Positions 1-5,571 of a DNA stretch of 7,093 bases are shown here, one piece after another. How positions within the stretch are numbered: the stretch's first letter is position 1; every line of letters starts with the position of its first letter. The notes beneath the pieces were generated by a model, which had not been told where the DNA came from, did not search any database, and saw only the letters and a program-made list of their open reading frames with translations. The DNA lies in NCBI GenBank assembly GCA_002730985.1, contig PCBP01000053.1, positions 1-7,093 of the forward strand, given 5' to 3'. The position numbers and the translations under genes are program-made. Origin of the DNA: Flavobacteriales bacterium. Lineage in GTDB: Bacteria > Bacteroidota > Bacteroidia > Flavobacteriales > BACL11.

Positions 1-1743
1 ATAAGCATATGCAGAACCACCTAAACTAGTATCACATATAACCACACTATTAGAACTCAAAACCTGTAATGGAAATTGAGGTGCATCAATATAGATAGTC
101 TCTGTTAATCCACATGAATCTGAATCAGCTACGGTTATAATATATACTCCCTCTGATAAACCAGTAAACAAACTATCATAAGGAGGAGGGTTTAAATTCT
201 CAAGACCATTGATATAAAAAGTATATGGCAATAAACCATTATCTAAGAAGACACCTATCTCACCATCTGAAAGACCATAACAACTTACGTGACTTACATT
301 TGTTTGCATAACAAGAGGATTAGGAATAGGATTTAAATCCAATGTATCTATAAACAAACAACCTGCAGAATCAAGTATTGAAACAATATATTCACCTGTG
401 ACCATGTTAGAAAACTCAAAGAATGACGTATTCAGCTGATTTATATTTTGCAATGTGTCACCAATAATATTAGCTAAAGAAATATCCCAAGGATAATTAA
501 TATATTGTTGATCAGGTGTAATAGTAATCACTCCATCCTCATCAAGACAATTAGATTCTTGAATTTCCCCCTGATATGTAAGTAAGTTCTGAATCTGTCC
601 CACTACGATAGTATCTTCAGTGGTGCTAATTCCTGAAGAAACATTAACAATATATGTTCCTGGAAATAGGTTAGAAAAAGTAAAACTAGTTCCAGAATAG
701 TTCAATACAACACCTCCAATAAGAACACTTCCAGTCGTATCAGAAAAAGTAATATCCCATAAAGGTAATAGCGTATCTGGCGTGACAGTAATAGATCCAT
801 CATCTCCAAAACAAGAAGCAGAAACAGAAGATAATGCTAAATTAAAACAAGCTGGAACTGTAATCTGAACTGAGTCAACAAGACTACCAAAGGAGCAGCT
901 ACCTGACATACTAGCAAAATAAGTTGTTGTTGTTGAAACATTAACAGGTAATGATGGGCCTGTACCCAAAATATTCCCATTTGCATCAGTCCAAGTTGTT
1001 GGACCAGCTATAATAGGGACATAAACAATTGAATTAATAGTATAAGAAGTTGCTGGATTATTTGGAATAAATTCCCATCCTTCATTAACCGCAGTCCATT
1101 GTAATCCCATATTTCTTGGAGCTAATAATACAGGATCATCAACTATATCGAAATTTGTAGAAGTTGCATCAACTAAACCATGAATACCATCACCACTATT
1201 CCATGAAGCACAAAGTGGTTTGTTCTCTATAAACATCTCAATCTTATCACTTCCTTCATATAAAACTACCTGTGAAGTATGTAACAAATTTGTACAGCTA
1301 TACATTGGGACACCACACCATGTTACAATAAATTTTCGATTTGGGGCAACACCCACAACTCCATACACTATGCTCCCACCAACTCCAGGATTAAGGTCAT
1401 GCCAGGGGCCCATTATAGCATTCTCTGGTAAATTTCCAGGATTAGGAATTGGAGCATTTATTGACCATGGCGAATACTGATTTGCCTGAAAAAGATCAAA
1501 AGTAATATATCCATTTCCTGAAATAACCAATTGTGTATGTGCTGCTCCATAAAAATTAAAAGTAAATCCTATATCAACAATAGGACCATGACCATCATCA
1601 GCGGTAATGCCACTTGGATCTGAGCTAAGTGCATATAAAGTATCATTAAAACTACCACAAATGATTGTATCATTAGTAATTATTATCTGTGCATAAGAAT
1701 TTGCAGAAACTAATAGTACTAAAGTTAGTAAAAAATTTTTCAT
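1..1743 (-). CDS. Secreted protein with nidogen-like domain, Ig-like segment and SprB-like repeats (3' end outside window)
   Basis: The frame is open from the ATG at 1743 to the left edge with no stop: 581 codons, C-terminus missing. Residues 1-19 are a typical signal peptide (MKNFLLTLVLLV, cleavage near SYAQ). Residues 56-228 resemble the nidogen-like beta domain often found at the N-terminus of large Bacteroidota surface proteins (DIGFTFNFYG, ISGNGYITF, NAIMGPWHDLNPG, VVLYEG, then WEFIP). Residues 232-298 look like an Ig-like unit. SprB-like repeats start near residues 304, 392 and 482, with another beginning at about 560. The third (CYGLSDGE to DSDSC) is canonical; the first two are a variant type. 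By analogy the missing end should carry a T9SS sorting domain. The gene lies 49 bases after the previous stop, with no terminator seen between them, so co-transcription is likely. An in-frame ATG at 1773 with an AGGA six bases upstream is an alternative start. The function is unknown beyond surface display or adhesion by family. Confidence 0.88.
   Translation of the reverse strand, partial: MKNFLLTLVLLVSANSYAQIIITNDTIICGSFNDTLYALSSDPSGITADDGHGPIVDIGFTFNFYGAAHTQLVISGNGYITFDLFQANQYSPWSINAPIPNPGNLPENAIMGPWHDLNPGVGGSIVYGVVGVAPNRKFIVTWCGVPMYSCTNLLHTSQVVLYEGSDKIEMFIENKPLCASWNSGDGIHGLVDATSTNFDIVDDPVLLAPRNMGLQWTAVNEGWEFIPNNPATSYTINSIVYVPIIAGPTTWTDANGNILGTGPSLPVNVSTTTTYFASMSGSCSFGSLVDSVQITVPACFNLALSSVSASCFGDDGSITVTPDTLLPLWDITFSDTTGSVLIGGVVLNYSGTSFTFSNLFPGTYIVNVSSGISTTEDTIVVGQIQNLLTYQGEIQESNCLDEDGVITITPDQQYINYPWDISLANIIGDTLQNINQLNTSFFEFSNMVTGEYIVSILDSAGCLFIDTLDLNPIPNPLVMQTNVSHVSCYGLSDGEIGVFLDNGLLPYTFYINGLENLNPPPYDSLFTGLSEGVYIITVADSDSCGLTETIYIDAPQFPLQVLSSNSVVICDTSLGGSAYAY
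85..834 (-). repeat. Protein-level SprB-like repeat array, downstream gene (3 units, continues off the left edge)
   Basis: These are residues 304-382, 392-470 and 482-553 of the downstream protein, with first cysteines at 311, 399 and 488. The first two share DGxITxTPD, a WDI core and a FSN...GxYIV close and resemble each other more than the canonical repeat. The first has no second Cys. A further unit starts with Cys570 and is cut by the window edge. Confidence 0.75.
1060..1578 (-). other. Nidogen-like N-terminal beta domain
   Basis: These are residues 56-228 of the downstream protein. GFTFNFYG, a SGNGYITF strand, an N-A-I-M-G-P-W-H-D segment, VxYGVVGVAPNRKFIVTW, VVLYEGSDKIEM and ENKPLC...WNSGDGIHG follow the order seen in nidogen-like domains of Bacteroidota surface proteins. 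All five Lys/Arg residues of the mature visible protein are in this domain. The assignment is from memory of the family, without a profile search. Confidence 0.65.
1687..1743 (-). other. Sec signal peptide of the downstream protein
   Basis: Residues 1-19 have one Lys, the hydrophobic core FLLTLVLLV, and ANSYAQ at the likely cleavage site. A form starting at 1773 would lengthen the n-region by ten residues and add three positive charges and one negative. Confidence 0.85.
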
Positions 1744-1792
1744 ATTGTACTTCTTTAAAAATTCAAATCTCATATGATATCCTAAAAAAATA
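1744..1792 (-). promoter_or_regulatory. 49-base intergenic gap with AGGA and alternative ATG
   Basis: This is the only true non-coding gap in the window. On the minus strand it holds AGGA (1783-1780), six bases before an ATG at 1773 that is in frame with the ATG at 1743. There is no inverted repeat with a T run, so no terminator is seen, and no match to the Bacteroidota TAnnTTTG promoter element. Read-through from the middle gene is expected. Confidence 0.5.
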
Positions 1793-4700
1793 TTATCTAA
1801 GTAAGGTTATTGAACCTTTTTTATCATAGTAGTGTCCATCCTCTCCTTCAGCAACTAATGCGTAAAAATATACCCCCTCAGGAACACTCTGTCCTGAAAT
1901 ATCTAATCCTCTCCAACTTTTATCTGCGCCATTCCAAGTATAAACCATTTGCCCCCATCTATTATAAAACTCAACTGAGACAGTTTTCATGCCAAACTCT
2001 TCAAAAAAGAACTCATCATTAACCCCATCACTATTAGGAGTGAAAACATTATTGATTTCAGGAATTCCTTGCACATTAATATCAAATGAAATAGAATCAG
2101 CACATCCAGTAGTAGTATTAGTTAACACAACATTAACTTGATTAAGACCAATATTATTTGTTGTAAATTCATGATCCATTGATAATGTTCCTGAAGGGAA
2201 AAAGTCAATACCATCTTCCCAGGTCCAATCAAAATAATATGGATCACTTGATATAGTGTTATCTACAAAGTTAACAGAAAATGGAGCATGTGTAGGGCCT
2301 CCATAATTTGTTGTGGTTACATCAGCATTAAAAGGTAATGGCTGTGAAAATATCACTGTTGTTTCATTTTGAGAACATCCATTCATATCTGTAACAGTCA
2401 CAGTATAAGAAAGTAATGCTGGCAAAGAAGTTGCTAATGCTTGTGATGATACATTCTGACCATTACTGTTTACCCAATTATACAAATATCCTTGGACTCC
2501 AGGGTAACCACCTGAAGGAGAAGATAATGCCCATCCATCAAATAAACCAAAACAGGAGACCTCTGTGCCAAGACCATCGGCATCAAAATCATACAGTGTA
2601 TCAGTTATATTTGGTAGAATTAGATTTGGTTCATTTAAAACAATAGTTGTATCCTCCAAACATCCATTCGCATCAGTTACAGATAAAGTATAACTACCAG
2701 CAGGAAGTATAGCTCCTGTTTCTTGTAATGTAGAGACTGTCATTCCCATTGAATTTGTCCAATCAAAAGTGACAGCTCCTGTTCCACCAACGCTACCAAC
2801 TACAATAGAACCATTAGACTCACCATTACATTTAATATGAAATGGATTCCCAAAATCATCTTCTCCCCAAAAAGAATTAGGTTCAACAGAAGCTATGATT
2901 GGTGAAGGCTCTATAATATTTACATTGAAATCAGCAGAACAACCTAATCCTGAAGAATCTGTTACAGTTACTGTATATATGCCTCCACTTAATCCTGTTG
3001 CAGATGATGTTGTCTGATTATTTGACCACAAATAAGTAAATGGAGCCTGACCAGAATTCGGATCAACGATGACTGTAACCTGTCCATCTGCACCTGCATG
3101 ACATTCTACATTATTAAGATTAACAAAATTAGCAATAATCGGACTTGGTTCATTAACTAAAAATGATTCCACTAAAATACAGCCATCAGCATCAGTAATT
3201 GACACAGTATAAGTGCCTGCACTTAATTGCGATTGATTTTCTAAAGTATAATTACTAACTGGGATTGAAGTAAGTGTATCCCATAAGAATGAAAATATTG
3301 GAGCATCGCCTGTTGTGTTTAAATCAATTGAACCATTAGAGAAACCAAAACAGGTTGGATTAGTAACTAATGGGCTTGTACTTATCATATTACCTGGAGC
3401 TACCGTAAAACTATACGGAACATCACAAGCAGCATAATTAATACCAAAACTTGAAGAATCTTGATAATGAGTAAGCAACCAATAATCACCCGCAACGAAA
3501 TTATTATATGCTCCCCCGGTACCTAAAATTAATCCAGAAGGAGCTCCAATATTGTCAGATTGCCACGAGTAATTAAATAATGGATCTACTCCACCAATTA
3601 TTTGAGCTGTACCATCTGCAGAATTAAAACAAGAAGTTGAAGTTACATTATCAATACCTGGATTAACAACCTGTACATCAGATCCAATATTAGCAATAAA
3701 TGACCCTCCCCATATAACATATCCCTGACAACCATTTACATCTGTTATATGCAAATCATATATACCGTTACAAAAATTTGTTGTTAGGGTATCATTTATC
3801 ACAACATCTTGATTAGCAACTGCTATTGGAAATGCACCACTAAAAGAATTGTCATAAAAATATGGACTTGTACCTCCATCTATATTTAATACAACACTAC
3901 CATCACATGATGATCCTGTCGTGCCTACACAACTCTCATCAACAGTGTAATCTATACTATATTCTAAAATATCTGGCTCTTGTATATCTACATCTAAAAT
4001 CATTGTGCACCCTAGAGAGTCTTCTATAGTAACAGCATAATTACCATCATATAGACCATTTATAGATGCCGAATTAGTGGTTGTAAATGGAGGTGGCCCT
4101 GTCCAATAATAATTATACGGAGGATATTGTGAGCCTGAGATACTATTAATAGTAACTGAGCCATCATATAGGCCATAACAACTTATGTGATTTAAAGTAG
4201 AGCTTACTGAATCTGGATTAAACGTATTAGTTATCGAATCAAGATCAAAAGTAGCACTTGCAGTACATGCTCTATCATCAAATACTGTGACCGTATATAT
4301 TCCCGCATGTAAACCAAATATGGAATCAGTAAGCTGTACAGTATTATCCCAAGAATAATTATATGGCTCAATACCACCATATGCTTGAGCAACTAGTACA
4401 CCAGCATATGCACTGTAACAATATGAATAGATTACAGAGCTATCAGGAATCTCTACATGTAACTGAGTTGGCTCTGTTATTAAGACAGTATCTGTAGCGA
4501 TACAACCATTAGTATCGGTAACTGTGACAGTATGGATGCCAGGAGTTAAGTTAGTTATAGTATCAGAATTTCCTGATATAGGATTCCAACTATAAGTGTA
4601 ATCATTAGAACTAAGGACAGCACCCCCAGCTCCTATTGAATATGCCTGACCATCATTAAAACCAAAACATTGTACAGGCTGGATACTTATTGCTTGTGCA

Positions 4701-5569
4701 TATAACTGAGGTGGCTCTGCTATAATAAAAGAAACTACTGTGTCACAGCCATAAGCATCTGAGATTAAAACTTGATAACCTCCTTGACATAAATTTGATA
4801 ACACATCAATTCCAGGGCCAAGATAGTTTTGACCTGTACTCCAATTGAAAGTATACGGAGATACTCCTCCAGAATTCACACTTAATATAACTTCTCCATT
4901 ACATTCTCCATAACACTGCACCTGTTGGATAGTATCTAGATCTACACTAAAAGGGCTATAAATATTCTCGATCTCTACTGAAGCATAGGCTTCACAACCA
5001 TTTGCATCAGTTACAATGACATCATGAAATCCTGCCCATAAATTTATTTCCGTATTAGTTGTTGTCCCGGTTGATGGCCATAAATAAGTATATGGGAGCA
5101 CCCCACCAATTGCAATAACTTCTGCGACTCCTGTAGAATCACCATGACAGATAAGATTCTGACTGACCGTTGTAATAGTTGTAATGGAATCTTGCGGGTC
5201 AGGGATAACAAGAGTGTCAACAAAAAATACACTTGGGTTTGGAGCTTCATACAAAGCAATATAATATGTCCCAGGGTCAACCAAAGTAAATACAGAATCA
5301 AGAGGAGCATTTACCCAATTACCACTACCAATTGGAGTCTCAGTAGCAAATACCGTATCATTACCTAGTACATAATGATAAGTATTGTTTGGATCAACAG
5401 GAACAATAGTTACAACACCGGTTGTTCCAAAACAAAAACTATCTACAACTATTTCACTTAAAATTGGTGAATTTTGCGAGTTACTTACAAAAGGAAAAAA
5501 AATAATGCCTGCTAATAGAATGACTTTTTTAATACTTTTTTGTATTGTCTTTATTTGATTTATATTCAT
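1793..5569 (-). CDS. Giant SprB-repeat protein with PKD-like and CHU_C (type B T9SS) C-terminal domain
   Basis: This is a complete gene of 1258 residues. Residues 1-32 form a Sec signal peptide: a lysine-containing n-region to K15, a hydrophobic core at 16-27 and likely cleavage near residues 30-32. Residues 33-130 are a divergent unit with a single Cys46. Eleven SprB-type repeats follow, with first cysteines at 141, 219, 301, 384, 464, 547, 647, 740, 823, 914 and 1006, a period of 78-100 residues. Most end in DxxGC and are joined by an xEPxxI/L linker. Residues 1080-1166 look like a PKD domain (FSVNFVDNT, WTWEDG). Residues 1168-1258 are a gliding-motility-type C-terminal domain: FTPNSDGVND, FYNRWGQ, WRG, VPEGVYFY and a final KGSITLLR, as in T9SS type B cargo such as SprB-like proteins. 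The expected location is the cell surface or the medium. The start is fixed by a one-base overlap (TAATG) with the upstream gene and by the signal peptide. An adhesin-like role is inferred from family; I would not call it sprB, which is far longer in gliding flavobacteria. Confidence 0.95.
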   Translation of the reverse strand: MNINQIKTIQKSIKKVILLAGIIFFPFVSNSQNSPILSEIVVDSFCFGTTGVVTIVPVDPNNTYHYVLGNDTVFATETPIGSGNWVNAPLDSVFTLVDPGTYYIALYEAPNPSVFFVDTLVIPDPQDSITTITTVSQNLICHGDSTGVAEVIAIGGVLPYTYLWPSTGTTTNTEINLWAGFHDVIVTDANGCEAYASVEIENIYSPFSVDLDTIQQVQCYGECNGEVILSVNSGGVSPYTFNWSTGQNYLGPGIDVLSNLCQGGYQVLISDAYGCDTVVSFIIAEPPQLYAQAISIQPVQCFGFNDGQAYSIGAGGAVLSSNDYTYSWNPISGNSDTITNLTPGIHTVTVTDTNGCIATDTVLITEPTQLHVEIPDSSVIYSYCYSAYAGVLVAQAYGGIEPYNYSWDNTVQLTDSIFGLHAGIYTVTVFDDRACTASATFDLDSITNTFNPDSVSSTLNHISCYGLYDGSVTINSISGSQYPPYNYYWTGPPPFTTTNSASINGLYDGNYAVTIEDSLGCTMILDVDIQEPDILEYSIDYTVDESCVGTTGSSCDGSVVLNIDGGTSPYFYDNSFSGAFPIAVANQDVVINDTLTTNFCNGIYDLHITDVNGCQGYVIWGGSFIANIGSDVQVVNPGIDNVTSTSCFNSADGTAQIIGGVDPLFNYSWQSDNIGAPSGLILGTGGAYNNFVAGDYWLLTHYQDSSSFGINYAACDVPYSFTVAPGNMISTSPLVTNPTCFGFSNGSIDLNTTGDAPIFSFLWDTLTSIPVSNYTLENQSQLSAGTYTVSITDADGCILVESFLVNEPSPIIANFVNLNNVECHAGADGQVTVIVDPNSGQAPFTYLWSNNQTTSSATGLSGGIYTVTVTDSSGLGCSADFNVNIIEPSPIIASVEPNSFWGEDDFGNPFHIKCNGESNGSIVVGSVGGTGAVTFDWTNSMGMTVSTLQETGAILPAGSYTLSVTDANGCLEDTTIVLNEPNLILPNITDTLYDFDADGLGTEVSCFGLFDGWALSSPSGGYPGVQGYLYNWVNSNGQNVSSQALATSLPALLSYTVTVTDMNGCSQNETTVIFSQPLPFNADVTTTNYGGPTHAPFSVNFVDNTISSDPYYFDWTWEDGIDFFPSGTLSMDHEFTTNNIGLNQVNVVLTNTTTGCADSISFDINVQGIPEINNVFTPNSDGVNDEFFFEEFGMKTVSVEFYNRWGQMVYTWNGADKSWRGLDISGQSVPEGVYFYALVAEGEDGHYYDKKGSITLLR
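1796..2068 (-). other. CHU_C / gliding-motility-associated C-terminal domain (type B T9SS signal)
   Basis: These are residues 1168-1258 of the middle protein. Landmarks in order are FTPNSDGVND, FYNRWGQMVY, WRGLD, VPEGVYFY and KKGSITLLR. This is the type B class of T9SS sorting domain, known from SprB and other gliding-associated surface proteins. It is distinct from the type A domain on the neighbouring gene. Confidence 0.92.
2072..2332 (-). other. PKD-like domain between repeats and sorting domain
   Basis: These are residues 1080-1166 of the middle protein. FSVNFVDNT followed by YYFDWTWEDG, then an EF strand and VNVVLTNTTTGC, follows the PKD pattern (VxFxNxS ... WxFGDG ... HxY ... VxLxV). 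The usual GDG is EDG here. PKD domains are common just before the CHU_C domain in this protein class. Confidence 0.7.
2351..5164 (-). repeat. Protein-level SprB-type repeat array, middle gene (11 units)
   Basis: Approximate units are 5164-4970, 4927-4721, 4684-4478, 4435-4241, 4195-3980, 3946-3713, 3643-3401, 3364-3155, 3118-2912, 2845-2636 and 2569-2351. The shared pattern is C-aromatic-G-x3-DG, a GG-x2-PYxYxW core, GxYxVxVxDxxGC, a short hydrophobic strand and an EP linker. Units 4 and 7 are the most degenerate: unit 4 has CYSAYAG for CxGxxDG, and unit 7 has a long insertion before its last Cys. Units 2 and 6 carry extra cysteines. Confidence 0.88.
5474..5569 (-). other. Sec signal peptide of the middle protein
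   Basis: Residues 1-32 have a long polar n-region with four lysines (K7, K11, K14, K15), a core VILLAGIIFFPFV and small residues S-N-S before Gln32. This marks a new independently secreted protein directly after the upstream sorting domain. Confidence 0.85.
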
Positions 5570-5571
5570 TA
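5567..5571 (-). promoter_or_regulatory. TAATG stop-start overlap (translational coupling site)
   Basis: The TAA of the upstream gene (5571-5569) and the ATG of the middle gene (5569-5567) share one base. The bases upstream of the ATG are AT-rich with no Shine-Dalgarno-like run, as is common in Bacteroidota. Re-initiation after the upstream stop is the likely mode of translation. Confidence 0.75.

Noticed and set aside
1220..1480. Open frame of 86 codons on the plus strand
   Set aside because: It lies opposite the nidogen-like domain of the downstream gene, has no recognisable motif, and the minus-strand protein clearly explains the DNA.
1744..1792. Promoter or terminator in the gap between the middle and downstream genes
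   Set aside because: There is no TAnnTTTG-like -7 element at suitable spacing and no GC-rich hairpin followed by T residues; the CATATG palindrome is too short to mean anything.
1810..2646. Plus-strand open frames at 1810-2022 and 2416-2646
   Set aside because: Both are antisense to well-supported domains (CHU_C; repeats 10 and 11) and have low-complexity translations without motifs.
2351..5164. Recurring short motifs (such as catcagttacag-like runs) every roughly 240-300 bases, possibly CRISPR or intergenic repeats
   Set aside because: They encode the VTVTDxNGC part of successive repeats, vary in sequence, and are spaced by a repeat unit, unlike direct repeats with 30-40 base spacers.
5044..5368. 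Short open frames on both strands (5044-5310 minus, 5144-5368 plus)
   Set aside because: They overlap the N-terminal part of the middle gene in other frames and have no supporting signal.
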